This document shows, piece by piece, positions 45,440-54,811 of a stretch of 64,000 nt of DNA. The position numbers and the translations under genes were made by a program. Positions within the stretch are counted from its first letter, which is position 1; each line of letters opens with the position of its first letter. The notes below the pieces were generated by a model. That model was not told the origin of the DNA. It was given only the letters and a program-made list of their open reading frames with translations, and did not search any database. The stretch covers positions 124,001 to 188,000 of the forward strand of contig NZ_JACHXV010000003.1 of assembly GCF_014192375.1 (NCBI RefSeq). Reading direction: 5' to 3'. This stretch comes from Endobacter medicaginis (GTDB lineage: Bacteria > Pseudomonadota > Alphaproteobacteria > Acetobacterales > Acetobacteraceae).

Positions 45440-45503
45440 GTGCCCGTTTCGCGAAGCCCGGCGCCGGTGCCGGACCTTTCCCAACAGGCCCGAGAGCGCC
45501 GCG

Positions 45504-46295
45504 CTATGGCGTCGCCAGCCAACCGGCCTCGCGCAGCGTGCTGACCGCGCTGCGCGCCACCGGCACCGACAGCCCGGTGCCGAGCCTGACCCGCATCGCC
45601 CTCGGCGTGCCTTCGATCGCCTGCACCGACTGCCGCGCCACCCACCACGAGCGATGCACGCGCAGCCCCTCCGTCTGCCCCAGCGCCGCGATCGCCGCCG
45701 TCATCGACAGATGGATCAGGCTCGACCCGGTCGCGGTATGCACGCGCACGTAATGATCCTCCATCTGCAGGGCGACCGCACCCGCCGGCATCTGCCTTGC
45801 CGGTGCGCCCGCCTGCAGGGTGGCGGGCACAGTGGTCGCGTCCGCGGGCAGCGGTCGCCGTGACAGCAGCCATTCCGCAACGATCGCCGCCATCGCCCCG
45901 ATCAGCAGGGTCTGTGCCAGCCACCCCCAGATGCCCGGTGCGTGCGCCCGCAGCGACGGCCACAGCGCGAACGCCGCCATGCGCGTCAGCACCGCCTCGG
46001 CGAGGCTTGCCGCGCCGACCGCCGCGCCCAGCAGCCAGCGCCGTCCGGCCGTCCCCCGCGGCGCGATCCGCCCGACCGCCGTGATCGCGCCTCCGTAAAG
46101 CGCGCATCCCGCCCAGGCGGCGCCGATCCAGTAGAGCGCGCGGCTGCCCGGGCCACCGTTGAGATAGGTGCCGAACGGACCCAGCAGCGCGAGCAGACCG
46201 CCCGACAACGTCGAGATGACGATCGCCCGCCGCCAGCGCGCGGCCGCCTGCCCGGCGCCGCCCCCCTGCACCGGCCCGCTCATGCGTCTGCCCAT
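45504..46295 (-). CDS. Membrane-bound LytTR transcription regulator
   Basis: A 263-residue protein with four hydrophobic helices in the first ~145 residues and a C-terminal LytTR DNA-binding domain (ALQMEDHYVRVHTATGSSLIHLSMTAAI... VHRSWWVARQSVQAIEG). Membrane-anchored LytTR regulators are thought to respond to membrane or small-molecule signals and often control a neighbouring gene. The divergent secreted hydrolase 97 bases away is the natural candidate, but this is inference. ATG 46295, with a second ATG four codons later. Confidence 0.87.
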   Translation of the reverse strand: MGRRMSGPVQGGGAGQAAARWRRAIVISTLSGGLLALLGPFGTYLNGGPGSRALYWIGAAWAGCALYGGAITAVGRIAPRGTAGRRWLLGAAVGAASLAEAVLTRMAAFALWPSLRAHAPGIWGWLAQTLLIGAMAAIVAEWLLSRRPLPADATTVPATLQAGAPARQMPAGAVALQMEDHYVRVHTATGSSLIHLSMTAAIAALGQTEGLRVHRSWWVARQSVQAIEGTPRAMRVRLGTGLSVPVARSAVSTLREAGWLATP

Positions 46296-46392
46296 CCGCC
46301 CGTCCGCGTGCCCGTTCGCCCGTTGGCGAAAACCGGCGTGCGCACCGGCGCATCAGGCGTCAGATGGCGGGACAACCCTGCCGGATCCATCG

Positions 46393-47394
46393 ATGTCCAC
46401 ACGCTCCCGCTTCGCCCGCCCGTCCTGCCTGCTGGTCCTCGCCCTGTGCCTGATGCAGGTGTCGATGTCGATGCGCCCCGCCCGCGCCGCCGCCGATGCC
46501 GTCGGCTTCATCGCGACGCACAGCCCCGACGGCACCGAGATCGGCATCTGGTATCCCGCCAGAGGCGAAATGCGCCACCTCGTCCTCGGTCCGTATGCAC
46601 AGGATGTCGCACCCGGCGCGCCACCCGTCGCCGCGCCGGGCAGCCATGTCCTGCCCCTGGTGGTGATCTCGCACGGCCAGGGAGGCTCCTTCACCGGTCA
46701 TCTCGATACCGCCATGGCGCTGGCCCGCGCCGGCTTCGTCGTCGCCGCCCTGACCCATCCGGGCGACAACTGGCGCGACAGTTCGCGGGCCACCGATCTC
46801 GCAGCCCGTCCCGCGGCGCTGTCGGCGCTGATCACCTGGATGCTGACCGCCTCGCCCTATGCGGGAATCATCGACGCCCGCCGCATCGGCGCGTTCGGCT
46901 TCTCCTCCGGCGGCTTCACCGTCCTCGCCGCGGCGGGCGGCAGGCCGGACCTCACGAAGGTCGGCCCGCACTGCGTCGCCCATCCGGGGTTCTACGACTG
47001 CGCCCTGCTCGCCGCCCACCCGCCGGTCGCGGGGGCGCGGACATTCAGCAGGGACGGGCGCATCCGTGCCATCGTCGTCGCGGCCCCTGCGCTCGGCTTC
47101 ACCTTCGACCGTGCCGGCCTCGCCGGGATCACGGTCCCGGTGCAGCTCTGGCGCGCCGGCAACGACAAGGTCCTGCCCGCCCCGTTCTACGCCGATGCCG
47201 TGCATGCGGCCCTGCCCCCGGGCGTCGCGTTCCATGATGTGCCCGGTGCCGGGCATTTCGATTTCCTGGCGCCCTGCACGGCGGAAGCGGCGTCGCTGCC
47301 GATCTGCACCAGCGCGCCGGGCTTCGATCGCGCCGCCTTCCATCGCGATTTCGATGCCGCCGTGGTGGCGTTCTTCCGCCACACGCTCGACTGA
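46393..47394 (+). CDS. Secreted alpha/beta hydrolase (dienelactone hydrolase-like)
   Basis: A 333-residue protein with a Sec signal (RPSCLLVLALCLMQ, cleavage near ARAAA). The mature part starts VGFIATHSPDGTEIGIWYPA and has LVVISHGQGG (oxyanion), nucleophile elbow GFSSGG and late acid/His positions in AGNDKVLP and VPGAGHFDF. It is like platelet-activating-factor acetylhydrolase/dienelactone hydrolase family proteins; substrate unknown. I took the ATG at 46393 because it begins the signal peptide. Divergent from the LytTR regulator gene. Confidence 0.85.
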   Translation: MSTRSRFARPSCLLVLALCLMQVSMSMRPARAAADAVGFIATHSPDGTEIGIWYPARGEMRHLVLGPYAQDVAPGAPPVAAPGSHVLPLVVISHGQGGSFTGHLDTAMALARAGFVVAALTHPGDNWRDSSRATDLAARPAALSALITWMLTASPYAGIIDARRIGAFGFSSGGFTVLAAAGGRPDLTKVGPHCVAHPGFYDCALLAAHPPVAGARTFSRDGRIRAIVVAAPALGFTFDRAGLAGITVPVQLWRAGNDKVLPAPFYADAVHAALPPGVAFHDVPGAGHFDFLAPCTAEAASLPICTSAPGFDRAAFHRDFDAAVVAFFRHTLD

Positions 47395-47531
47395 ACGCGA
47401 AACGGGCCGCGCGATCATTCCCATATCGTAAGCTCCCGCGCGTTTCTGCTACAGTGCAGGTGGCGGGCCGATCGTCGCCCCCCTCTTCCCCCTCCCGCCC
47501 CCCGCGCGTGCGCCCTTTCGATCTGTCACGG

Positions 47532-49055
47532 ATGCCCAGCCCCACCCCCGACCCATCCGCCACCACCCGCCCGGCCCGTCCCGTACATCGCGCGCACTGG
47601 GCCCCGTGGCGGCGGGCGGAGGCGAGGCGAGGCGTCGGGACCATGGCGGTGCTGTTCACGCTGTACTGCGCGCTGGTGCTGGCCACCCGGCTGCTGTGCC
47701 GCGACGACGCGGGCTACGAATCGTTCTGGCCGGCCAATGCGGTGCTGCTGGTGGCCCTGCTGGTGCTGCGCCCGCGGCAGGCCTTCGGACTGCTCGCCAT
47801 CTGCTTCGTCGCCGATGTGACGGTGCTGCGGTTCGGCGCCCCGATCGATGCCGAGGCGGTGCTCGCCAGCGTGCTCAATGTCGCCATCGCCCTGATCGCC
47901 GCACCGCTGACCCGCCGCTTCTGCGGTGCGACCACCGATCTCACCCATCCGCACCGCTTCGCGATGTTCGTGCCGATCGCGCTGGGCGCCGCCTCGATCG
48001 AGGCGCTGGTCGGCATTCTGGTCGAGACCTATGTGCTGGCCGACCCGGCCGACCCGTTCGCCGACTGGATGCAGTGGGTGATGTGCGATGCGCTGGGCCT
48101 GATCATCGCCACCCCGGCGGTCATCGCCCTCGTCCGACGCCGGATCGCCTCCGATGCCGCCGCCAGCCCGCGTGTGGTGGGCGCCCTGGTCGCCCTCAGC
48201 GTCGCGCTGGCGCTGGTGAGCTTCCTGCTGCCGGGCACGCCGCTGTTTCTGCTGCTGTTCCCCGCCCTGGTGCTGGTGGCGTTCTGCGCCTCGGCGGTCA
48301 CCGGGCTGCTGGTGGTGCTGGTGGTCTCGGTGATCGTGTCCGCCTTCACCGCGCACGATCTCGGCCCGATCGCCAGGCTGTCGCCGGACGGCCACCTGAT
48401 GCGCGTCGCCTTCATCCAGCCCTTCCTGTTCGCGCTGCTTCTGGTGGTGGTGCCGACCTCCAACGCGGTGGGGGCCAAGCGCCGCTACATGCGCCGGCTG
48501 TCCGGGCTTCAGGCCCGCATGGCCGAGACCGCCGCGCGCGACACGCTCACCCCGGCCGACAGCAGGCTGCATTTCGAGGCGTCGCTGCGCGCGCTGATCG
48601 CGCGCGGCGGCCACGGCGCCCTGCTGCTGATCGACATCGACCATTTCAAGCGCGTCAATGACGGGTTCGGCCACCAGACCGGCGATCTGGTGCTGGTCGA
48701 GTTCGCGCGGCGGCTGATCGAGGCGGCCGGAATGCACCAGGGGCGGGTCGGCCGACTCGGCGGCGACGAGTTCGCGCTCTGTCTCGCCGTGCGCCTGCCC
48801 CGCGACGCGCTCGACCTGTTCTGCCGCGGCGTGATCGCGCGCCTGCGCCAGCCCTACCGGATCGGCACCGAGGACCATGTCTTCACCGCCAGCATCGGCG
48901 CCACCCCGATCGAGGCCGGTCCGGCCCGGATGGAGGAGGTGATGCGCCGCGCCGACCATGCGCTCTATGCCGCCAAGGCGGCCGGGCGCGACGGCCATGC
49001 GATCGCCGACCGCATCGAGGCCGCCGAGCCCGCGTTGCTGTCAGTCAGCGCCTGA
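47532..49055 (+). CDS. MASE1-type membrane diguanylate cyclase
   Basis: About 507 residues: a large N-terminal membrane region of eight or so helices similar to MASE1 (FWPANAVLLVALLVLRPR), then a GGDEF domain from about residue 345 with LLIDIDHFKRVNDGFGHQTGD and the active-site RLGGDEFAL. It should make cyclic di-GMP. The inhibitory I-site (RxxD before GGDEF) is absent, as the bases before VGRLGGDEF encode HQGR. There is no EAL domain. Start is uncertain: ATG 47532 or GTG 47454. It converges with, and overlaps by 11 bases, the split SulP gene. Confidence 0.85.
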   Translation: MPSPTPDPSATTRPARPVHRAHWAPWRRAEARRGVGTMAVLFTLYCALVLATRLLCRDDAGYESFWPANAVLLVALLVLRPRQAFGLLAICFVADVTVLRFGAPIDAEAVLASVLNVAIALIAAPLTRRFCGATTDLTHPHRFAMFVPIALGAASIEALVGILVETYVLADPADPFADWMQWVMCDALGLIIATPAVIALVRRRIASDAAASPRVVGALVALSVALALVSFLLPGTPLFLLLFPALVLVAFCASAVTGLLVVLVVSVIVSAFTAHDLGPIARLSPDGHLMRVAFIQPFLFALLLVVVPTSNAVGAKRRYMRRLSGLQARMAETAARDTLTPADSRLHFEASLRALIARGGHGALLLIDIDHFKRVNDGFGHQTGDLVLVEFARRLIEAAGMHQGRVGRLGGDEFALCLAVRLPRDALDLFCRGVIARLRQPYRIGTEDHVFTASIGATPIEAGPARMEEVMRRADHALYAAKAAGRDGHAIADRIEAAEPALLSVSA

Positions 49056-49557
49056 GCGCGCCTTCCTCGGCCACCGGGCGCCGCATCAGCGCGAGGATCG
49101 CCGCCAGCACGCAGCCTGCGACGATGCCCCAGGTCAGGTCGCGCACCACGGTGAGGCCGAACGTCGCCAGCAGGACCAGCCCGCCGCGCCCCTGCCGCAT
49201 CAGCCGCAGGAACTCGGCCTTCTCGGCCATGTTCCAGCACACCACCAGCAGCACCCCGGCCAGGCAGGACAGCGGCACCCAGCGGGCGAGCGGCGCTGCC
49301 ACCAGCATGAACAGGGCCACGAACACCGCATGCATCATGCCGGCGAGCGGGCTGCGCGCGCCGGCGCGGATATTGGTCGCGGTGCGGGCGATGGTGCCGG
49401 TCACGCTGATGCCGCCGAACAGGGCGGAGGCGATGTTGGCGATCCCCTGCGCGACCAGCTCCATGTTCGAGCGGTGCCTGCGCCCCGTCATGCTGTCGGC
49501 GACCTTGGCCGACAGCAGGCTCTCGATGCCGCCGAGCAGGGTGAACGCCGGCTTCAA
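49045..49557 (-). pseudogene. SulP transporter, 3' part of a split gene
   Basis: About 170 residues: LLGGIESLLSAKVADSMTGRRHRSNMELVAQG, NIASALFGGISVTGTIARTATNIRAGARSPL and later helices. This is the C-terminal half of the SulP membrane domain. No STAS domain follows, so even the original was a short SulP. It is cut off from its N-terminal half by a 23S rRNA fragment. It keeps the same frame as the first part. A TTG codon with GGGAGG just before it, both from the rRNA piece, could allow separate translation, but function is doubtful. Confidence 0.85.
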
Positions 49558-49673
49558 AGCCTCCCACCTATCCTACACAGCATTTTCCTGATGCCACTGC
49601 AAAGCTGCAGTAAAGGTTCATAGGGTCTTTCCGTCTGACCGCGGGTACCCCGCATCTTCACGGGGAATTCAAT
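49551..49673 (-). rRNA. 23S rRNA fragment inserted in the SulP gene
   Basis: On the minus strand the 123 nt read as 23S rRNA: TTGAATTCCCCGTGAAGATG, TACCCGCGGTCAGACGGAAA, GACCCTATGAACCTTTACTG, then TGTAGGATAGGTGGGAGGCT. This is domain V around the macrolide site (about 2016-2136 in E. coli numbering, estimated from memory). No more rRNA sequence flanks it. It brings three in-frame stops (TGA, TGA, TAG) into the SulP frame. It is a dead fragment, not a functional rRNA gene. Confidence 0.93.
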
Positions 49674-50460
49674 ACAGCGCCGAGGGCAGCAGCTGGATCA
49701 TCAGCGCCGTCGAGGCGTGCGGCAGGCGCGGCGCCGGCAGATGCGCCGTCAGCCCCCCGAACCGGCTGCCGATGGTCTCCACCGGCAGATGCAGCGCCGC
49801 GGTGGCCGCCGAGGCCGCGATCACCGCGATCAGCATCCCCGGCCAGCCCGGACGGACGCGCCGCAGCCAGAAGATCAGCGCCGCCGAGCCGGCGCCGATC
49901 GCCAGCGCGTCGGGATCGAGGCTCGGTGCGGCCTGCCACAGTGCGGCGAGCCTGGGCAGCAGCGGCCCCGGCTCGGCCCCGGCCAGATGCAGGCCGAGGA
50001 AGTCGTGGATCTGGCTGGCGAAGATGGTGATCGCGATGCCGCAGGTGAAGCCGACCGTCACCGCATGCGGAATATGGCGGATCAGCGAGCCGAGCCGGCA
50101 GGCCCCGACCAGCGTGATCAGCACCCCCGACATCAGCACGCACACCAGCAGCCCGTTCAGCCCGAACCGTGCGGTGGTGGCGGCGACCAGCACGATGAAC
50201 GCCCCGGCCGGACCGCCGATCTGGTGACGGCTGCCGCCCAGCGCCGAGACCAGGAAGCCGCCGATGATCGTGGTGATCAGCCCCCGTTCGGGTGAGACGC
50301 CCGAGGCGACGGCGATCGCCATCGACAGCGGCAGCGCGACCACCGCCACGGTGAGGGCCGCGAGCAGGTCATGGTGGAAATCGCCCGCGCCATAGCCCTC
50401 GCGCAGCACGGTGGCGAGCTTGGGCCGCAGCAGATGGGCCCTGGCGGTGCCGTCGGTCAT
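49669..50460 (-). pseudogene. SulP family anion transporter, 5' part of a split gene
   Basis: About 263 residues: HDLLAALTVAVVALPLSMAIA, the SulP signature GGPAGAFIVLV, IPHAVTVGFTCGIAITIFASQ, ending LLPSAL then a premature stop in the inserted 23S rRNA piece. SulP proteins carry sulfate, bicarbonate or other anions. Joining this part to the 3' part with the 123 nt removed gives an unbroken frame reading ...LLPSALSAFTLLGGIESLL..., close to the family consensus. The start codon overlaps the stop of the upstream regulator gene (ATGA). Confidence 0.88.
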
Positions 50461-50738
50461 GGTCGGTCCGGTGCGGCGGGCAGGGCGGGATCGCGCAGCC
50501 GTACCCCGCGTCCGCCGCCGTTGCTGATGGCGTTCTCGCCGAGCAGTTCGACGCCCGCGCGCTCCAGCGCGGTGACGACCCGGGTCAGCGTCTCGACCAC
50601 GCCGCGCACATAGCCGTCGCTGGCCTCCATCCGCTGGATGGTCGGCAGCGACACGCCGGCCTGCCGCGCCAGCGTGCGCTGATCGATCCCCAGCAGGGCG
50701 CGGGCGGCACGGAGCTGTGCGGGCGTGAGCATCTTCAT
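50457..50738 (-). CDS. XRE-like helix-turn-helix regulator
   Basis: A 93-residue protein starting LTPAQLRAARALLGIDQRTLARQAGVSLPTIQRMEAS, a Cro/C1-type helix-turn-helix, followed by VRGVVETLTRVVTALERAGVELL. Many alphaproteobacterial proteins of this kind precede SulP transporter genes and probably control them. It overlaps the SulP start by four bases, so the two were cotranscribed. With SulP broken, it may regulate nothing but itself. Confidence 0.85.
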   Translation of the reverse strand: MKMLTPAQLRAARALLGIDQRTLARQAGVSLPTIQRMEASDGYVRGVVETLTRVVTALERAGVELLGENAISNGGGRGVRLRDPALPAAPDRP

Positions 50739-50740
50739 TC

Positions 50741-50753
50741 ATGTATCAAACAT
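50741..50753. promoter_or_regulatory. Small dyad before the XRE gene
   Basis: ATGTATCAAACAT, an imperfect palindrome (ATGT-N5-ACAT), lies immediately upstream of the regulator's start in an A/T-rich stretch. It is a plausible autoregulatory operator; not verified. Confidence 0.35.
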
Positions 50754-50876
50754 GACTTCTAAGGTCCAGAACCTTGATATGGATGCACAGCTCCTTAGTC
50801 CGGGCGGGGCCTTGCGCGGCTCGGCGGATCGTGCGGTAACTCCCCCGCCCATGACCCGGACACGCCCCCGACACCG

Positions 50877-52640
50877 ATGACAGCCCCTCTCGCCAGCACC
50901 ACCCTGAGCGCGCGCATCGACGCGGTCCTCGCCGAGGCGTTCGCCACCGCCGGCCTGCCGGTCGAGGGTGCCCGCGCTGCCCGCGCCTCGCGCCCCGAAC
51001 TCGCCGACCTGCAATGCAACGGAGCACTGCCGCTGGCCAAATCGCAGGGCCAAAACCCGCGCGAGATCGCCACCGCCATCGCCGCCGCCCTCGCCGGCCA
51101 TCCCGCGCTCGACAGCGTGGAGGTCGCCGGGCCGGGCTTCATCAACCTGCGCCTGTCGGCCCGCTTCCTCGCCGACTGCGCCACCGCGCAAGGGTCGGAC
51201 CCGATGATGGGTCTGCGCGAGGTGCCGCGCCGGATGGTGATCGATTTCGGCGGCCCGAACGTCGCCAAGCCCCTGCATGTCGGGCATCTGCGCTCCCTGG
51301 TGATCGGCGAGAGCCTCCGCCGCATCCTCGCCGGACTCGGCCATCACGTCGTCTCCGACGTGCATCTGGGCGACTGGGGCCTGCAGATGGGCATGCTGGT
51401 CGCCGAGATCCGCCGCCGCTGGCCCGAGCTGTCCTGCTTCGCCACCCCGCCGCGCCCGCCCGCCAGCCTGCCGTTCGACATGGCCGACCTCACCTTGCTC
51501 TATCCGGCCGCTGCCGCCGCCTGCAGGGAAGACCCCGATCGCATGGCCGAGGCCCGCGCCGACACCGCGGCCCTGCAGAGTGGCGAGCCCGGCCACCGCA
51601 TGCTGTGGTCGGCGATGCGCGCGCTTTCTCTCGCTGCGCAGACACGCGATTTCGCCACCATCGGCGCGCATTTCGACCTGCTGCTCGGCGAGAGCGACGT
51701 GCAGCCACTGATCCCGGGCATGATCGAGGATCTGGTCGAGCGCGGCATCGCCATCCCGTCGGACGGCGCGCTGATCGTCGAGGTGGCGGCTGAGACCGAC
51801 GCCAGGCCGATGCCGCCGCTGCTGCTGGCCAAATCCGACGGTGCGGCGCTGTACGCCACCACCGATCTGGCCACCATCCTCGAGCGCGTGCAGCGTTTCC
51901 CCGATCTCGCCGCCATCGTCTACGTGGTCGACCAGCGGCAGTCGCTGCATTTCGAGCAGGTGTTCCGCGCTGCCGCACGCGCCGGCTATGCGCCGGGGGT
52001 CACGCTCACCTTCGCCGGCTTCGGCACCGTCAATGGCCCCGACGGCAAACCCTACAAGACCCGCCAGGGCGGCGTCGCCCAGCTCGCCGACCTGCTCGAC
52101 GAGGCGATCGGCAAGGCCGCCGAACGCCTCGCCCCGCGCGCCGATCTCGACGACGACGCCCGCGCGCGGCTCGCCCGCACCATCGGCATCGCCGCGGTGA
52201 AGTTCGCCGATCTCTCCTCCTACCGCACCTCCGGCTACGTGTTCGACCCCGAGCGGCTGGTCTCCTTCGAGGGCCGCACCGGCCCCTATGTGCAGTACGC
52301 CTGCGTGCGCATCGCCTCGATCCTCGAGCGCGCCGCCGCCGAGGGCCATGCGCCCGGCGCGATCGCGGTCATCGAGCCGGCCGAGCGCGCACTGGTGCTG
52401 GACGCCGCCCGTCTGCCCGACATCGTCGCGTCGGCCGCCGCCAATCTCGCGCCCAACGAGCTGGCCGATTTCGTCTTCGGTCTCGCCCAGTCCTTCAGCC
52501 GCTTCTATGCCGACTGCCCGGTACTGGCCGCCCCCGACCCCGACATCCGCGCCTCCCGCCTGGCACTCTGCGCGCTCACCCGCGCGGTGTTGGTGCACGG
52601 GCTCGACCTGCTCGGCATCGCCGTCCCGGACCGGATGTGA
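50877..52640 (+). CDS. argS: Arginyl-tRNA synthetase
   Basis: A 587-residue class I synthetase that charges tRNA-Arg. Visible are the N-terminal additional domain (about residues 1-95), the HIGH-type motif HVGHLRS near residue 135, the [10 protein letters not shown] segment, TRQGG in place of KMSKS as is usual for ArgRS, and the anticodon-binding DALR domain with [16 protein letters not shown]. It forms a tight run with panB and panC, overlapping panB by four bases. Confidence 0.95.
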   Translation: MTAPLASTTLSARIDAVLAEAFATAGLPVEGARAARASRPELADLQCNGALPLAKSQGQNPREIATAIAAALAGHPALDSVEVAGPGFINLRLSARFLADCATAQGSDPMMGLREVPRRMVIDFGGPNVAKPLHVGHLRSLVIGESLRRILAGLGHHVVSDVHLGDWGLQMGMLVAEIRRRWPELSCFATPPRPPASLPFDMADLTLLYPAAAAACREDPDRMAEARADTAALQSGEPGHRMLWSAMRALSLAAQTRDFATIGAHFDLLLGESDVQPLIPGMIEDLVERGIAIPSDGALIVEVAAETDARPMPPLLLAKSDGAALYATTDLATILERVQRFPDLAAIVYVVDQRQSLHFEQVFRAAARAGYAPGVTLTFAGFGTVNGPDGKPYKTRQGGVAQLADLLDEAIGKAAERLAPRADLDDDARARLARTIGIAAVKFADLSSYRTSGYVFDPERLVSFEGRTGPYVQYACVRIASILERAAAEGHAPGAIAVIEPAERALVLDAARLPDIVASAAANLAPNELADFVFGLAQSFSRFYADCPVLAAPDPDIRASRLALCALTRAVLVHGLDLLGIAVPDRM

Positions 52641-53467
52641 GCGCCCAGACCCCGACCCAGACCCTGGCCCGTGCACTCACCGCCCCCGGCCTGCGCGCCC
52701 GCAAGGGCGGCGAGAAGATCGTCTGCCTGACCGCCTACACCACGCCGATGGCGCGGATGGTCGACGCCGCCTGCGACGTCGTGCTGGTCGGCGACAGTGT
52801 GGGCATGGTGCTGCACGGGCTCGATTCCACCGTCCAAGTGACGATGGAGATGATGATCCTGCATGGCCGCGCCGTGCGACGGGGCATCCGGCGCGCGCTG
52901 ATGGTGGTCGACATGCCGTTCGGCAGCTACGAGGCCTCCCCGGAGCGCGCCTTCGACAACGCCGCGCGGCTGATGGCCGAAACCGGCTGCGGTGCGGTCA
53001 AGCTCGAGGGCGGCGAGAGCATCGCGCCCACCATCGCCTTCCTGGTCGCCCGCGGCATCCCGGTGATGGCCCATATCGGGCTCACACCCCAGTCCGTGCA
53101 CGGCTTCGGCGGCTATCACGTGCAGGGCAGGGGAGGGACGCGCTTCCAGCTCGGCCGCGACGCGCATGCGGTGCAGGAGGCCGGCGCGTTCGCGGTGGTG
53201 CTGGAGAAGGTGGTCGAGCCGGTCGCACGCCAGATCACCGGGCGGCTGGTGATCCCCACCATCGGCATCGGCGCCTCGCCCGCCTGCGACGGGCAGGTGC
53301 TGGTGCTCGACGACATGCTCGGCCTGTTCGCCGACTTCCAGCCGAAATTCGTCCGCCGTTTCGCCGAACTCGGCACGCAGGCCGAGGTCGCCATCGCCGC
53401 CTACGCGCAGGCGGTGCGCGACGGCAGCTTCCCCGGCCCCGGGCACGTGTTCGCCGACACGCCATGA
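52637..53467 (+). CDS. panB: 3-methyl-2-oxobutanoate hydroxymethyltransferase
   Basis: A 276-residue enzyme making ketopantoate from ketoisovalerate and methylene-tetrahydrofolate, the first committed step of pantothenate synthesis. Signatures: [61 protein letters not shown]-like [17 protein letters not shown] and [21 protein letters not shown]. The start is GTG at 52637, overlapping the argS stop by four bases; its own stop overlaps panC by four. Confidence 0.96.
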   Translation: MSAQTPTQTLARALTAPGLRARKGGEKIVCLTAYTTPMARMVDAACDVVLVGDSVGMVLHGLDSTVQVTMEMMILHGRAVRRGIRRALMVVDMPFGSYEASPERAFDNAARLMAETGCGAVKLEGGESIAPTIAFLVARGIPVMAHIGLTPQSVHGFGGYHVQGRGGTRFQLGRDAHAVQEAGAFAVVLEKVVEPVARQITGRLVIPTIGIGASPACDGQVLVLDDMLGLFADFQPKFVRRFAELGTQAEVAIAAYAQAVRDGSFPGPGHVFADTP

Positions 53468-54345
53468 GCCTCGCCATGACCCTGGCCATCCTGCGCGACG
53501 TCGCCTCCCTGCGCGCCCGCATCTCCGCCTGGCGCCGCGCCGCCCCCGCTTCCACCATTGCTCCCACGATCGCAGTCGTGCCGACCATGGGCGCCCTGCA
53601 TGACGGCCACCTCGCTTTGGTGCGCTCCGCGCTGGCGCAGGCCGACCGCGTCGTCGTCACCCTGTTCGTCAACCCGCGCCAGTTCAACGATGCCGGCGAT
53701 CTCGCCCGCTACCCGCGCACCGAGGCCAGCGACGCGGCGACGCTCGCCGCCTTGGGTGCTGCCGACCGTCTGGTGCTGTATGCGCCCGACGCCGCCACCA
53801 TGTACCCGCCCGGCTTCGCCACCACGGTCTCGGTCGCCGGCGTCAGCGAGGGCCTGTGCGGCGCGCATCGCCCCGGCCATTTCGACGGTGTCGCCACCGT
53901 GGTCGCCAAGCTGTTCGTCCAGACCGGCGCCGATCTCGCGATCTTCGGCGAGAAGGATTTCCAGCAGCTCCAGGTGATCCGCCGCATGGCGCGCGACCTC
54001 GACCTGCCGGTCCGCATCCTCGGCCACCCCACGGTGCGCGAAGCGGACGGTCTGGCGATGTCCTCGCGCAATGCGCGCCTCTCGCCCGCCGCCCGCGCCA
54101 TCGCCCCCGCGCTGGCCCGCGCCCTTGCCGACGCCGCCGCCCGGCTCCGGGCGGGCGCGCCCGCGCCCGCGACCCTCGCCGACGCGACCGAGGCGATCAC
54201 CGCGTCCGGCTTCGAGCGCGTCGAATATCTCGAGTTGCGCAGTGCTGACGATCTCGCCCCTCTCGCCACCCCCGACCGCCCGTCCCGCCTGCTCGCCGCC
54301 GCCTGGCTCGACGGCGTGCGCCTGATCGATAATTTCGCGGTATAG
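53464..54345 (+). CDS. panC: Pantothenate synthetase
   Basis: A 293-residue enzyme joining pantoate and beta-alanine with ATP. It has the HIGH-like [33 protein letters not shown], the substrate loop [26 protein letters not shown] and MSSRNARL. The ATG at 53464 overlaps the panB stop (ATGA). Ala-rich insertions in the C-terminal domain are in line with the GC-rich genome. No panD is adjacent. Confidence 0.95.
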   Translation: MSLAMTLAILRDVASLRARISAWRRAAPASTIAPTIAVVPTMGALHDGHLALVRSALAQADRVVVTLFVNPRQFNDAGDLARYPRTEASDAATLAALGAADRLVLYAPDAATMYPPGFATTVSVAGVSEGLCGAHRPGHFDGVATVVAKLFVQTGADLAIFGEKDFQQLQVIRRMARDLDLPVRILGHPTVREADGLAMSSRNARLSPAARAIAPALARALADAAARLRAGAPAPATLADATEAITASGFERVEYLELRSADDLAPLATPDRPSRLLAAAWLDGVRLIDNFAV

Positions 54346-54373
54346 CGCATCATCAATCGGGCGCGCGCACCCG

Positions 54374-54454
54374 TCACCCGATGCCGTGGAACACCGCCAG
54401 CCCGCGTGTGACCGACAGCATCGTCCCGGCATCGAGGCATCCGATCGTGGCGCT
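54374..54454 (-). pseudogene. Remnant of a MazF/PemK toxin gene (C-terminus only)
   Basis: The bases after the antitoxin gene encode SATIGCLDAGTMLSVTRGLA then VFHGIG and a stop. This matches the last ~25 residues of MazF-like toxins (GRLDDATML.V.R.LAVFLGIA). The rest of the ~105-residue toxin is missing: only about 20 bases separate this piece from the antitoxin stop, so an internal deletion has removed most of the toxin. Confidence 0.6.
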
Positions 54455-54477
54455 GGCAGCGTACGCGCAGGCGCCGT

Positions 54478-54717
54478 TCAGGGCGTGTTGACGCTGCCAT
54501 CCATCCCGGTGTCGGCATCGAGATCGGCCAGGGCCGCGTCGAGGAACCCGTCCATCGTGTCCGCGGCCCGGTCGGCGGCGGCGGCGATCCGCGACTGGTG
54601 CCGGCACGCCTCGGCAAAGCCGGGCCGCCGTGTGTCCGGCACCCGGATCGGCCGCAGACCCGCGGCCCGCAGGCCATCGCGTCGCTTGCGGACGTGCTGG
54701 CTGACCGCAACAGGCAT
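54478..54717 (-). CDS. MazE-type antitoxin (DUF3018), orphan
   Basis: A 79-residue protein matching DUF3018 antitoxins: VSQHVRKRRDGLRAAGLRPI, VPDTRRPGFAEACRHQSR and FLDAALADLD. These bind their promoter and neutralise a MazF endoribonuclease. Relative to the usual LRPVQIWVPDTRRPGF, two residues before VPDTR are missing. The C-terminal tail (DADTGMDGSVNTP) departs from the usual ending, consistent with a deletion joint. ATG 54717 has a perfect AGGAGG upstream. Its toxin survives only as a fragment downstream. Confidence 0.8.
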   Translation of the reverse strand: MPVAVSQHVRKRRDGLRAAGLRPIRVPDTRRPGFAEACRHQSRIAAAADRAADTMDGFLDAALADLDADTGMDGSVNTP

Positions 54718-54811
54718 CGGCGGGCCTCCTGGGATGGGACATGCAACGTAGACCGGCTGGCCAAGGATGGCGACCGGCATCGGTCTGAGCAGAGGGCGCG
54801 CCGCGTCCAAG

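Noticed and set aside
49045-49673. Insertion sequence or intron as the cause of the SulP split
   Set aside because: The inserted bases read as 23S rRNA throughout, with no terminal repeats, transposase or intron features.
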